A DNA stretch of 36,426 nt from Armatimonadetes bacterium UBA5352 (GTDB lineage: Bacteria > Armatimonadota > Zipacnadia > Zipacnadales > UBA5352). This document shows positions 15,162 through 24,384 of the stretch, piece after piece; the stretch's first letter is position 1; each line of letters opens with the position of its first letter. The notes under the pieces are model-generated. The model had not been told where the DNA came from. It worked only from the letters and a program-made list of their open reading frames with translations, and did not search any database. A program made the position numbers and the translations under genes. The stretch is taken from contig DHPY01000086.1 of assembly GCA_002411015.1 (NCBI GenBank), positions 2,161-38,586 of the forward strand. The letters run 5' to 3'.

Positions 15162-15542
15162 GTGTTCATAGATGAGCTGAAGTTCAATGATCAAGGCCTC
15201 ATCCCGGCGGTGGTGTGCGATCACGAGACCGGCGAGGTCCTGATGGTTGCGTGGATGAACGAGGACGCCGTGAAGCAGACGGTGGAGACGAAGAAGGCCA
15301 CCTACTGGAGCCGCTCGCGCAAGAGCATGTGGGTCAAGGGCGAGACCTCGGGCAATACGCAGGAGGTCCGCTGGATCCGCACCGACTGCGACTCGGACGT
15401 CATCATGCTCGGCGTGGTGCAGGGCGGCGGCGCGTGCCACGAGGGCTACCGCTCCTGCTTCTACCGCGAATTGCGCGACGGCGAGTGGACCACCTTCTGC
15501 GAGAAGTGCTTCGACCCCAACGAGGCCTACGGGAAGAAGTAG
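15162..15542 (+). CDS. hisI: Phosphoribosyl-AMP cyclohydrolase
   Basis: HisI opens the adenine ring of phosphoribosyl-AMP, the third step of histidine synthesis. The 126-residue protein has the family core VLMVAWMNEDAVKQT, TYWSRSRKSMWVKGETSGNTQ and the zinc cysteines in TDCDSD and ACHEGYRSCFYR. It is the cyclohydrolase alone; the HisE pyrophosphohydrolase domain often fused to it is missing and not encoded elsewhere in the window. The GTG start at 15162 has GGGAGGA 7 nt upstream. It ends the + strand arm; the next gene converges with 4 nt between the stop codons. Confidence 0.95.
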   Translation: MFIDELKFNDQGLIPAVVCDHETGEVLMVAWMNEDAVKQTVETKKATYWSRSRKSMWVKGETSGNTQEVRWIRTDCDSDVIMLGVVQGGGACHEGYRSCFYRELRDGEWTTFCEKCFDPNEAYGKK

Positions 15543-15546
15543 CGCG

Positions 15547-16260
15547 TCAGATCAGCTCTCCGTAGAGCCGGAGCACCGATCCGTTGATCGCGCCGGCGTC
15601 CTCGCCGATCAGCCACGCGATCACATCCGCGATCCGCTCGGGCGTGACCCAGCGCGCCGGATCGGCCTTCGGGCGCGTCTCCCGCGTGGCGGGCGTATCT
15701 ATGATCGAGGGCAGGATCGCCGCGCAGGCCACGCCCGTCGCCGCGACCTCCTTCGCCATGCACGCGGTCAGGCTGAGCACACCCGCCTTGGAGACCGCGT
15801 AGGCAGCGCGCTTCGCCGGCAGGTCCTCCGCGGCCTTGGATGAGATGTTCACGATCCGCCCGAAGCCCGCGTCGAGCATCAGCGGCAGCGCGTGCTTCGC
15901 GCACAGGAAGACCGAGGTCAGGTTGAGCGCCATCATCCGCTCCCACATCGCGAGTTCGGTCTCCGCGACCGTAGTCCCGCCCGCGAAGCCGCCGACGATG
16001 TTCAGCAGTGCATCCGGGCCACCATGCTCGTCATGAACGCGCGCTACCGTCTGCCGCACCTCGTCCTCGACCAGCACATCGCAGGCGATGGTGCTCAGGG
16101 CCTCCGGCGCGCCAAGTTCCTCGGCCAGCGCGTCCAGTCTCTCCTGCGAGCGCTCGCATGCAACAACCCGTGCGCCGTCGGCCAGCAGCCGCTTCGTGAC
16201 CGCAGAGCCAAGGTAGCCGGCCCCTCCGGTAACCAGTGCGACCCGCCCCTCGAGAGCCAT
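15547..16260 (-). CDS. Short-chain dehydrogenase/reductase (SDR family)
   Basis: The 237-residue protein is a classical SDR. It has the nucleotide-binding TGGAGYLG near residue 11, NIVGG, the catalytic Ser in RIVNISSKA and the YAVSK Tyr/Lys pair near 154. The C-terminus retains VTPERIADVIAWLIGEDAG, as in FabG-like enzymes. Cofactor and substrate cannot be read; the acidic residue after the second strand (ACERSQERL) is a mild hint of NAD rather than NADP preference. ATG 16260 overlaps the stop of the upstream methyltransferase by 1 nt (TGATG), so the two are translationally coupled. Confidence 0.9.
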   Translation of the reverse strand: MALEGRVALVTGGAGYLGSAVTKRLLADGARVVACERSQERLDALAEELGAPEALSTIACDVLVEDEVRQTVARVHDEHGGPDALLNIVGGFAGGTTVAETELAMWERMMALNLTSVFLCAKHALPLMLDAGFGRIVNISSKAAEDLPAKRAAYAVSKAGVLSLTACMAKEVAATGVACAAILPSIIDTPATRETRPKADPARWVTPERIADVIAWLIGEDAGAINGSVLRLYGELI

Positions 16261-16889
16261 CAGTCCGCCTCCTTCTGCGCGATCAGGCGCACGATCCGGT
16301 GCTCATGCGGCCAGCCGTGTGTCCGGTCCAGCAGTGCAAGCTCCTCGCACCTCTCCGCACGCAGCCCGGGGAAGAGAGCGAGCAGTTCGTTAGGCCTGAA
16401 GTACGCGCGCACGAGCGGCGCGAACTCGCTCTGGCGGGGGTCACCCGGAGCGAAGGCCGTGACGAAGAGCCAGCCGCCGGGCGCGAGCGCGGCGGCGATC
16501 CGGGCGCCGACCTGCCTCGCCTCGCCAGGTTCGAAGTGGCCGAGGACGGTGTCCGCGACGACCATCTCATACGGTCCGGCGATGCAATCCGGGTCGGCGC
16601 AGTCGCCCAGCCGCGGGAAGATCGGCAGCGCCTCTTCGAGGGCGAGCCGGCTGAGCTTGGCGACCGCCTGCTCGGAGATATCCACCGCATCCACGGTGAA
16701 GCCGTTGCGCGCGAGGAAGACCGAATGCCGGCCGTCGCCCGCGCCGAGGTCGAGCGCACGACCGCTCACCCCACGCTCGCGCACGATCTGCTCGACAGCC
16801 GGGTCGGGCCGCATGCCGAAGAGCGACCCCGGCCGCCGGTACGCGTCGTTGTACGAGTGCCTCACTGCCTGCCTGTCTGCCAGCCCCAT
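16260..16889 (-). CDS. Class I SAM-dependent methyltransferase
   Basis: The 209-residue protein has SAM-binding motif I ALDLGAGDGRHSVFLARNG near residue 40, an acidic motif II (VDAVDISEQAV) and a post-motif with VVADTVLGHFEPGE. This is the TehB/Methyltransf_25 style of small cytosolic methyltransferase; the substrate is unknown. ATG 16889 is chosen over the upstream TTG at 16898; GGGG lies about 10 nt upstream of it. It sits 17 nt after tldE and overlaps the SDR gene by 1 nt, so it is in the same transcript. Confidence 0.85.
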   Translation of the reverse strand: MGLADRQAVRHSYNDAYRRPGSLFGMRPDPAVEQIVRERGVSGRALDLGAGDGRHSVFLARNGFTVDAVDISEQAVAKLSRLALEEALPIFPRLGDCADPDCIAGPYEMVVADTVLGHFEPGEARQVGARIAAALAPGGWLFVTAFAPGDPRQSEFAPLVRAYFRPNELLALFPGLRAERCEELALLDRTHGWPHEHRIVRLIAQKEAD

Positions 16890-16906
16890 CCACGCCAACC
16901 CCTAGG

Positions 16907-18247
16907 TCAGAACTCAGTTGCGCCGGAGAAGCGGAAATCGCGGATGAGCAGCGGCGGCGCCCAGGCGTAGCCGTCGAGCCAGCCGTCGCGCCCGATCATA
17001 CCCACCCGCGAGAGCGCCTCGAGGAGGCTCTCGGTGAAGCGGAGGTTGCGCACGCCGCCAACGATCTCCCCATCCTCGATCAGGAAGGTCCCGTCGCGGG
17101 TCATGCCGGTGAGGACAGCCGCGCTCGGGTCGAGCATGTTCGTGTAGTGGAAGCGCGTGACCAGCAGTCCGCGCGCGATGCCCGCGATCATCTGCTCAAC
17201 TGCTGCGTCTCCGGGGCTGAGGATGAGGTTCACCGGAACCGGCCCCCAACTGCTCGGTGGCGGTGCGGAGTGCCCGGTGCTCTGCGCGCCGGAGAGCTTC
17301 GCGGTGCGGCTGTCATGAACCATCGCCTGCGCGATGCCGTCGCGGATGAGCTCCACGCGCTGCCTCGGCACGCCCTCGAAGTCGAAGGCGCGGCGGATCG
17401 TGCGCGGGTCGAGCGGCGCGTCCACCAGGGTGATGTTCGGCCCGCATATCTGCTCGCCGAAGCGGCCGCAGATCGGGCTGCGGCCCTCGATGCACGAGAG
17501 GCCGTTGAAGGCGATCGCCCCGAGGTGGAAGAGCGCATCGGTGACCGCGGGCGGCTCAAGGATGACATCCCAGCGCCCCGGCTCGATGCTGCGCGGAGCG
17601 GCCGAGCGCGCGCACTTCTCAGCCGCGCTCTCGGCGAGAGCGCGTGGGTTCAGTGTGCTCGCGTCCTCAGCGAAGGCCTCGGCGTAGCCGGACGAGTCCT
17701 CCGCCGCGAAGACCATGCGCAGGTTCGCGACCGTGTTCTCCTGCCAGGCGCGGACGCCGTGGGAGTTGGCGACCGCATGCGCGACGAGATCCGCCGAGCA
17801 GGCGCCCGCGGCGGACTGCCCGCGCTCGCGGGCAACGGCGATGCACTCGCGGACGGCCTCGGCGCGCGCGGCAGGGCCAAAAGCGGGGGTCGAGGCACAG
17901 CCCTCCACGCTCTGCGGCTCGTCGCCGGCCTCGGGCAGGCCGGGGAAGTGCTCATCCGGCGTGGCCACCGCCGCGAGCCTGCAGGCGCGCTCAGTCACCT
18001 CGCGGAGGCCGTCAGGCGAGAGGTCGTTCGTGCCCGCGACGCCGACGCGATTACCGATGGCCGCGCGCACGAGCACCTCCGCATCGGTCTCCGCCACGCT
18101 CTGATGGATCTCGTTGTTCGCGAAGCGCGTGAGGCCTGCGCGGGACGCCAGCAGGTTGACCTCGGTCTGCTCAGCAGTGGAGGCCGCGAGCAGGCGCTCG
18201 CAGGTCTCCAGCGTCCGGTCGCGGTCCATCACGAGCGCGTCACTCAT
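16907..18247 (-). CDS. tldE: TldE/PmbA-type metalloprotease subunit
   Basis: The 446-residue protein belongs to the U62 peptidase group and lacks the HExxxH motif, which marks it as the TldE (PmbA) partner of the TldD/TldE heterodimer. Recognisable family segments are LASRAGLTRFANNEIHQSVA, the middle WDVILEPPAVTDALFHLGA, and the C-terminal TGMTRDGTFLIEDGEIVGGV followed by a RNLRFTESLLEAL block. The complex degrades unfolded peptides and matures some RiPPs such as microcin B17. It overlaps the upstream tldD by 8 nt, consistent with equimolar synthesis. No RiPP precursor or biosynthesis gene is visible nearby, so a general proteolytic role is more likely. Confidence 0.92.
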   Translation of the reverse strand: MSDALVMDRDRTLETCERLLAASTAEQTEVNLLASRAGLTRFANNEIHQSVAETDAEVLVRAAIGNRVGVAGTNDLSPDGLREVTERACRLAAVATPDEHFPGLPEAGDEPQSVEGCASTPAFGPAARAEAVRECIAVARERGQSAAGACSADLVAHAVANSHGVRAWQENTVANLRMVFAAEDSSGYAEAFAEDASTLNPRALAESAAEKCARSAAPRSIEPGRWDVILEPPAVTDALFHLGAIAFNGLSCIEGRSPICGRFGEQICGPNITLVDAPLDPRTIRRAFDFEGVPRQRVELIRDGIAQAMVHDSRTAKLSGAQSTGHSAPPPSSWGPVPVNLILSPGDAAVEQMIAGIARGLLVTRFHYTNMLDPSAAVLTGMTRDGTFLIEDGEIVGGVRNLRFTESLLEALSRVGMIGRDGWLDGYAWAPPLLIRDFRFSGATEF

Positions 18248-19688
18248 CGGAGGTCACTCCCACCCGCACGTTGCGAAAGCGCGCGGCCGAGACGCCATGG
18301 CCGACGCGCGCGGTCTGACCGGGCTCGCCCTTGCCGCAGTTCGGCACGCCCCATACCCGCCACGTGGCGCCATCCGCCACTGCATCGCAGGAGCCCCAGA
18401 ACTCGGGTGTGATCCCGGTGTAGCTCGGCCTGCGGACCATTCCGGAGATCTCCCCGCCCTCGATCAGCCAGCCGATCTCGCAGCCGAACTGGAAGTTGAG
18501 GCGGCGGTCGTCGATGCTCCAGCTCAGGTTGTCCTCCATCAGGATGCCGCGCTCGGTGCTCGCGATGATCTCCTCGCGCGACTGCTCGCCGGGTTCGAGG
18601 TTCACGTTGGTCATGCGCACGAGCGGGAGGCGCGCCCAGCCGTCGGCGCGCATCGAGCCGTTGCTGCCGTCGAGGCCGATGCGGGCGGCGGTTTCGCGGG
18701 AGGTCAGGTAGCCGGTGAAGACGCCCGCGCGCACGATCCAGCTTCGCTGCGCGGGGACGCCCTCGTCGTCGTAGGCGAAGGAGCCGAGGCCGCCGGGCAA
18801 GGTTGCGTCGGCGGTAATGTTGACGCGGTCGGAGCCGTAGCGGAAGCTGCCGAGCTTCTCCGGAGTGAGGAAGCTGGTGCCTGCGTAGGAGGCCTCTGTG
18901 CCGAGGACGCGGTCGAGCTCGATCGGGTGGCCGCACGACTCGTGGAGCTGCAGGGCGAGCTGCCCGCCCGCCAGGATCAGGTCCATCGTGCCGGAGGGGC
19001 ACTCCGGAGCCTCCGTAAGCATGCGCGCCTCAGCCGCAAGCGGCGCGGCGTGCGCGGGGAGGTCGATCTCCTCGATCAGCTCCCAGCCGCAGCTCATCAC
19101 CTGCCCGCCATGCGAGGAGGGGTAGGATCGCCGGCAGGCCCCGCAGCCTGCGATGCAGGTGGCCTCCAGCATCCCGCCGGTCTCTACGCGCGCCTGGTAG
19201 ATGGACGCGCCCTCGCTGGAGGCGAAGTGCTGTGCCTGGTGGAGGGCGCTGATGGCGCCGACGGCGATCTGCACGCCCTCCGCGCGCATGAGCCGGTCGC
19301 ACTCCATCAGCAGGGCGATGCGGTCCTCGAGAGGGATCTCGTCGGGGTCGGTCTGCACGGAGGCCGACAAGCTGTCAACCGCCGGCTCGACCTCCGTGAG
19401 GCGCACAGGTTCGGCGACGGTCGTCGCCGCCGCGCGCGCGAGGTCAACCGCCTGCCGCGCGGCCGCCCGGATGGCCGCCGGCGAGGGATCCGCGGTGCCT
19501 GCAAAGCCCCACGCGCCATCGGCGATGACGCGCACGCCCAGCCCTCGACTGCGGCCGTCGGTGAGCGCCTCGACGGCGCCGTTCTTCACCCGCACGCGCT
19601 CGCTGCGCCGATCCACCACCCGCGCGTCGGCGTAGCTTGCGCCGGCGGAGGTCGCGGCCTCCACGGCCAGCCTGGTCAGCTCCTCCAT
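18240..19688 (-). CDS. tldD: TldD-type zinc metalloprotease subunit
   Basis: This is the catalytic half of TldD/TldE. The 482-residue sequence holds HESCGH (249-254, HExxxH) within LQLHESCGHPIELDRVLG. A downstream cysteine in VPNCGKGEPGQ, as in the family's third zinc ligand position, is also present. The N-terminal domain starts MEELTRLAVEAATSAGASYA and contains VRVKNGAVEALTDGRSRGLG. ATG 19688 has GGGAGAG about 3-9 nt upstream. It follows ftsY by 80 nt and overlaps tldE by 8 nt. Length is normal. Confidence 0.94.
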   Translation of the reverse strand: MEELTRLAVEAATSAGASYADARVVDRRSERVRVKNGAVEALTDGRSRGLGVRVIADGAWGFAGTADPSPAAIRAAARQAVDLARAAATTVAEPVRLTEVEPAVDSLSASVQTDPDEIPLEDRIALLMECDRLMRAEGVQIAVGAISALHQAQHFASSEGASIYQARVETGGMLEATCIAGCGACRRSYPSSHGGQVMSCGWELIEEIDLPAHAAPLAAEARMLTEAPECPSGTMDLILAGGQLALQLHESCGHPIELDRVLGTEASYAGTSFLTPEKLGSFRYGSDRVNITADATLPGGLGSFAYDDEGVPAQRSWIVRAGVFTGYLTSRETAARIGLDGSNGSMRADGWARLPLVRMTNVNLEPGEQSREEIIASTERGILMEDNLSWSIDDRRLNFQFGCEIGWLIEGGEISGMVRRPSYTGITPEFWGSCDAVADGATWRVWGVPNCGKGEPGQTARVGHGVSAARFRNVRVGVTSDE

Positions 19689-19768
19689 CGCTCTCCCGCT
19701 CCCCTGCCCATCGGTGGCAGATGCGTCACCTGCCTGCTCTGAAGGATTCGACGCCCGCGCGCCGGGGC

Positions 19769-20638
19769 CTACACGATCCCGTCGGCGAACTCTCGCGCGG
19801 AAAAGGGCACGAGGTCCTCCATCCTCTCCCCCACGCCCACGAGCTTGATCGGGATCTGCATCTCCTCAGTCAGCGACAGGAGTGCTCCGCCCTTCGCGGT
19901 GCTGTCGAGCTTGGTGATCGCGAGGCCGGTGACGCCGATCGCTTCGTTGAACTCCCGCGCCTGGTTGATCGCGTTCTGACCGGTGTTCGCGTCGAGGACG
20001 AGCAGCCGCTCGTCGGCGGGCCGGCCGTTGGCGCGCTCGACGATCCGCCCCATCTTCCGCAGCTCCTCCATCAGGTTGACCTTCGTGTGCAGCCGCCCGG
20101 CGGTGTCGGCGATGACGAAGTCTATGCCGCGCGCCTTCGCGGAATCGAGCGCATCAAACATGACCGCGCCGGGGTCGGCGCCCTTTCCCTGGGCGACGAC
20201 GTCTATGCCGATGCGGCCCGCCCAGGTCTGCAACTGCTCGACCGCCGCCGCGCGGAAGGTATCGCCGGCGGCCAGCAGCACGCTCATCCCCTGGCGCTTG
20301 AGCATCGCGGCGAGCTTGGCGATCGTGGTGGTCTTCCCGACGCCGTTCACGCCCAGCACCAGCCAGACCGATGGCGGCGTGGGGGCGACGACCAGGCGAT
20401 CCTCGAAGGGCTTCAGCCGCTCGAAGACGATCTCGCGCAGCAGGTCCAGCAGGCCCTCATCGTCGTCTACGCGCGTCCGCTCGGCGCGCTCGCGCAGCTC
20501 CTCGACCAGCGCCATCGCGAGCGGCGCGCTCACGTCGCCCATCACAAGCGCGGCCTCAAGCTCCTCGATCGTGTCCTCGTCAAGCGTCGATCGGCCGCGC
20601 AGCACGTTGCCTACGCGCCGGAAGATCCCCTGCAGCAT
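19769..20638 (-). CDS. ftsY: Signal recognition particle receptor FtsY
   Basis: FtsY is the SRP receptor GTPase that docks ribosome-nascent chain complexes at the membrane. The 289-residue protein contains the helical N domain (1-80) and the G domain: Walker A GVNGVGKTT (96-104), DTFRAAAVEQL, DTAGR (178-182) and TKLD (242-245). The family's C-terminal VGVGERMEDLVPF is present. It lacks the long acidic A domain of E. coli FtsY, as is usual in many other phyla. AGGAGAAGG lies 5-13 nt upstream of ATG 20638. It follows smc with a 62-nt gap; smc-ftsY adjacency is widely conserved. Confidence 0.97.
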   Translation of the reverse strand: MLQGIFRRVGNVLRGRSTLDEDTIEELEAALVMGDVSAPLAMALVEELRERAERTRVDDDEGLLDLLREIVFERLKPFEDRLVVAPTPPSVWLVLGVNGVGKTTTIAKLAAMLKRQGMSVLLAAGDTFRAAAVEQLQTWAGRIGIDVVAQGKGADPGAVMFDALDSAKARGIDFVIADTAGRLHTKVNLMEELRKMGRIVERANGRPADERLLVLDANTGQNAINQAREFNEAIGVTGLAITKLDSTAKGGALLSLTEEMQIPIKLVGVGERMEDLVPFSAREFADGIV

Positions 20639-20700
20639 GATTGCCTTCTCCTATCTGATGGCGGCGCGCTCCGCACCGCCCGAATGGTCGCCTGATCTGC

Positions 20701-23700
20701 CTACTCGCCGCCCGCGACCTCGGCGATGTCTTCGCGCGGCTGCGCGGGCGCCTGCGCCGACTTCTGCTTGCTCATCTCCTGCGCGTCACGCAGCTCAACA
20801 GAGATCCGCTGCGACACGCCGGCGTCCTGCATCGTGACGCCGTGCAGGAGGTCCATCGCCTCCATCGTGCGCGGGTTGTGCGTGATGACGATGAACTGCG
20901 AGCGCTGGCCGAACTCCTTCAGAAGCTGCACGAAGCGGTCGGTGTTGAGCGCGTCGAGCGCCGCGTCGATCTCATCCAGCACACAGAACGGGCTCGGCTT
21001 GACCTTGAGCATCGCGAACAGCAGCGCCAGTGCGGTCATCGCGCGCTCGCCGCCGGAGAGCAGGCTCAGGTGCTTGGGCCGCTTGCCCTTGGGCTGCGCG
21101 AAGACCTCGACGCCCGACTGCAGCGGGTTGTCGCTGTCGGTGAGATACAGCTCGGTGTGCCCGCCCTCGAAGAGCGTGGTGAAGGTCTCCTCGAAGGCCG
21201 CGGCGATCTGCTCGAAGGTCGCGAGGAACTCGGCCTCCGCCGCGGTGTCGATCTCCTCGATGATCTGCAGGATGTCCTGCCGGGCCGCCTCGAGGTCATC
21301 TCGCTGGCGCTTGAGGAAGCCCTCGCGCGCGGAGAGCCGCTCGCACTCGTCGATCGCGCTGAGGTTCACATGCCCGAGCGCTCGGATGTCGCGCTTGAAG
21401 GCATTGACGTCACGCGCAAGCTTGTGCCGGCTGGGCTCCTCATCGCCGAGTCGCTCCAGGGCCTGCGCGGGCGAGACATCGTAGACATCGCGCAGGCGCT
21501 CTCGGATGCTCTCAAGCTGCGCCTGCTCGCGTGTCAGCGCGACCTCGGTCTGCTGCACCTTCTCCTGCTGGGCGTCCAGCACGCGCCGGAGCTTCCGCCC
21601 GGTCGCCTCCAGCTCATGCGCCTTCTCCCGAAGGTTCGCCGCGATGCCCGAGCGCTGCGTCACGACCTCGCGCAGCTCATTCGCGCGCTGGCGCTGCGTC
21701 CCGAGCGTCTGAGCGGTCCCGGTGATGCTCGCCTGAAGCTCTCCGATCTGCGCTCCGAGGTGCTCGCGCAGCTTCCGCGCGCTCTCCGCCTGCGTCTGCG
21801 CCCGAGCGCGCTCGGCCTCGGTGCGCTTACCAAGCTCCTGCAGCGACCGCTGCTTCTCCCGCAACTCCGCCAGCGCGACCTCGCTCTCCATCAGCGCCGC
21901 GCGCTTGTCCTCAAGCTCCTTGCCTGAGAGCTGCTGCGAGCGCAACTCCTCGATCTGCGCGCCAAGTGTCTTCGCCTCCGCCTGCTTCGCCTCAGAGGCC
22001 TTGACCAGCTCCTCCTGCCGCTGTCCGCTGCCCTCGAGCCGCCGCCGCAAACCGGCGATCTCGCCATCCATCTCATCGGCGGCCGACTGCGCCGCCGCCG
22101 ACTGCTCGCCAATGTGCAGCAGGTCGCGCTCGGCCTCGGAGAGTGCGGAGCGCGCATCGGAGACGGCGGCGGTGGCCTCGTCTACCTGCGCGGAGAGGCC
22201 ATCGGCCTCCTGCTCGAAGCGCTCCTCGAAGCGCCAGACGTTCGCGAGCGCGTGTCGCAGCGTCTCAAGCTCGTGCCCGACCTGCTCAAGCTCGCGCTTG
22301 CGGGAGAAGACCTGCGCGGTGTCCTCGCCGCGCTTGACGCCGCCGCGCATCGCTCCGCCTCGCTCGATCACCTCGCCCGCGAGGGTGACGGCACGGAACT
22401 GATAGCCCGCGCGCTTGAGGTGCCGGCGCGCGGCATCGAGGTCCTCCATGATCAGGCAGTCACCGAGCAGGTGGTCGAGCACCATCCGCAGCTCGCGCGG
22501 CGCCTTCACTGCGTTGGCCGCCGAACCGAGCGATCCATCGCCGGATGCGGCGCTGATTGAGCGCGGAGCGACGGTGGAGAGCAGGGCCATCGGCAGGAAG
22601 GTCGCCTGGCCCGCACCGCTCTGCTGCAGCCACCGGATGCCCGCCAGCGCCTGCTCCTCGGTGTCCACGACGATCCACTGCAGCCGGTCGCCGAGCGCCG
22701 CCTCGATCGCGCGGTCGAAGCGCCCGGGAACCTCCAGCAGCGCCCCCACGACGCCGCGCACACCCTCAAGCTCCCCCCGGTCCGCGGCCTCCAGGACCAG
22801 CCGCACCGCGTCCTCGAAGCCCTCGTGACTGCGTTCAAGCTCCTCCAGCAGGGCCATCCGCGTCTCGGCGGCGGTAGCAGCACCCGCGACGATGTCACGC
22901 TTCGCGCGGTGCTCGCGGAGGGTGCGCAGCAGCCAATCATGCCGGGCGGTCTGCGCCTCCAGGCGCTCGCGGGCGGAGGTCACCTGCGCGCGCAGCTCAT
23001 CGCGCCGCCGCTGGACGGCCTCGACCCGCCCGCGCGCCTCCTCCACCTGCGCGCGCAGCGCCTGCTGCTGACCCGCCAGCCGCTGGACGCGCTCGGTCAG
23101 CTCCTCCCGCAGGCTGGCCATCGCCCCGGCCTCGCGCCGGAGGTTCTGCGCCTCCTGCACGCGCTGCTGCTGGACCGACTGCATCCGCCCGAGGCGCGCC
23201 TGCACATCCCGGCGCCGACCCTCAAGCTGCTCCAGCTCCTTGCGGCGGCCGGAGATTCCCTCGGCAAGCTGCTCCTCGCGCTTGCGGAACGCCTCGCGCT
23301 GCTCGATAAGGCGCGCAAGCTGCTCGGCAAGCTCCGCGAGGCGCGTGCTCTCGCCCTCATCGGACTGCTCAAGCTCCTGCAGCCGCTCGCGGGCCGAGCG
23401 CAGCTTCTCCTCGCTGATGGCGTGCTCGCGCTCGGTCTTCTCCGCCTCGCGCTCGGCCTCACGGGATTGATCGCGCAGTGCGGAGAGCTCGTTCTCCACC
23501 CGCTGCAGCTCATTCGCGATCTTCTCTTCCTCAGTCTCAAGCAGGTTCACCTGGGCGCGTGTGCCCTCGGCGTCAGCCTTGCCGATGCTCAGGTCATTGC
23601 TGAACTTCCCGAGGCGGTCGTCGCGCTCGCGGTAGTCCAGCGCGAGCAGCGCAAGCTCAAGGCCGCGAAGCTGATCGTCAAGCTCCTTGTAGCGGCGGGC

Positions 23701-24333
23701 CTTCTCCGCGGCCTTCTCCAGCGGCTCGCGCTGGTTCGTCAGCTCATAGATGATGTCGGCGATCCGCCGCACGTTGCCCTCGGTGGCCTCGAGCTTCCGC
23801 TGGGCCTGCTGGCGGCGGCGGCGGTACTTGCCGATCCCCGCGACCTCCTCCATCAGCTCCCGGCGGTCCTCGCTGCGAACGCTCAGAATCGCCTCGATCT
23901 CGCCCTGCCCAACGATGGAGTATGACTCCTGGCCAACGCCGGTGTCCACGAAGAGATCATGCACATCGCGCAGGCGGCAGGCCGCGTTGTTGATCCCGTA
24001 TTCGCTGTCGCCGCTGCGGTAGAGCCTGCGGTAGACCTCGACCTCCGTGAAGGCGATCGGGAGCCGCTCGTCCTCATTGTCCAGCAGCAGCCGGACCTCG
24101 GACATCCCGAGGGGGCTGCGCTTCTCCGAGCCCGCGAAGATGACGTCCTGCGAGGTCTGCGCGCGGATCGCGCGATTGCTCTGCTCGCCGAGCACCCAGA
24201 GGATGGCGTCGGCCACGTTGCTCTTGCCGGAGCCGTTCGGGCCCACGATGGCGGTCAGGCCCGGGCCGAACTCAAACTCGGTGCTATCGGCGAAGCTCTT
24301 GAAGCCCCGCATGGACAGGCTCTTCAGATACAC
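20701..24333 (-). CDS. smc: Chromosome segregation protein SMC
   Basis: The 1210-residue condensin ATPase has the standard layout. The N-terminal Walker A is GPNGSGKSN (31-39). Long coiled coils flank a hinge at about 505-690 (starting HEGFEDAVRLVLEAAD and including GGAMRGGVKRGED). The C-terminal head has the ABC signature LSLLSGGERAMTALALL near 1090 and Walker B FCVLDEIDAALD near 1120, followed by QFIVITHNPRTMEAMD. The last about 25 residues (KQKSAQAPAQPREDIAEVAG) are an extra tail. The start is GTG 24333; the N-terminus MYLKSLSMRGFKSF is exactly the family start. scpA and scpB are not in the window. Confidence 0.97.
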   Translation of the reverse strand: MYLKSLSMRGFKSFADSTEFEFGPGLTAIVGPNGSGKSNVADAILWVLGEQSNRAIRAQTSQDVIFAGSEKRSPLGMSEVRLLLDNEDERLPIAFTEVEVYRRLYRSGDSEYGINNAACRLRDVHDLFVDTGVGQESYSIVGQGEIEAILSVRSEDRRELMEEVAGIGKYRRRRQQAQRKLEATEGNVRRIADIIYELTNQREPLEKAAEKARRYKELDDQLRGLELALLALDYRERDDRLGKFSNDLSIGKADAEGTRAQVNLLETEEEKIANELQRVENELSALRDQSREAEREAEKTEREHAISEEKLRSARERLQELEQSDEGESTRLAELAEQLARLIEQREAFRKREEQLAEGISGRRKELEQLEGRRRDVQARLGRMQSVQQQRVQEAQNLRREAGAMASLREELTERVQRLAGQQQALRAQVEEARGRVEAVQRRRDELRAQVTSARERLEAQTARHDWLLRTLREHRAKRDIVAGAATAAETRMALLEELERSHEGFEDAVRLVLEAADRGELEGVRGVVGALLEVPGRFDRAIEAALGDRLQWIVVDTEEQALAGIRWLQQSGAGQATFLPMALLSTVAPRSISAASGDGSLGSAANAVKAPRELRMVLDHLLGDCLIMEDLDAARRHLKRAGYQFRAVTLAGEVIERGGAMRGGVKRGEDTAQVFSRKRELEQVGHELETLRHALANVWRFEERFEQEADGLSAQVDEATAAVSDARSALSEAERDLLHIGEQSAAAQSAADEMDGEIAGLRRRLEGSGQRQEELVKASEAKQAEAKTLGAQIEELRSQQLSGKELEDKRAALMESEVALAELREKQRSLQELGKRTEAERARAQTQAESARKLREHLGAQIGELQASITGTAQTLGTQRQRANELREVVTQRSGIAANLREKAHELEATGRKLRRVLDAQQEKVQQTEVALTREQAQLESIRERLRDVYDVSPAQALERLGDEEPSRHKLARDVNAFKRDIRALGHVNLSAIDECERLSAREGFLKRQRDDLEAARQDILQIIEEIDTAAEAEFLATFEQIAAAFEETFTTLFEGGHTELYLTDSDNPLQSGVEVFAQPKGKRPKHLSLLSGGERAMTALALLFAMLKVKPSPFCVLDEIDAALDALNTDRFVQLLKEFGQRSQFIVITHNPRTMEAMDLLHGVTMQDAGVSQRISVELRDAQEMSKQKSAQAPAQPREDIAEVAGGE

Positions 24334-24384
24334 GTGCTCAGTCCTCTGCTCCTGGTCGGAAGATGCGCAGGCTGCTGCGGTGCG

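Noticed and set aside
18114..19742. A 542-codon + strand frame antisense to tldD
   Set aside because: tldD and tldE on the minus strand carry the conserved motifs; the + frame shows no recognisable domain and is a shadow of them.
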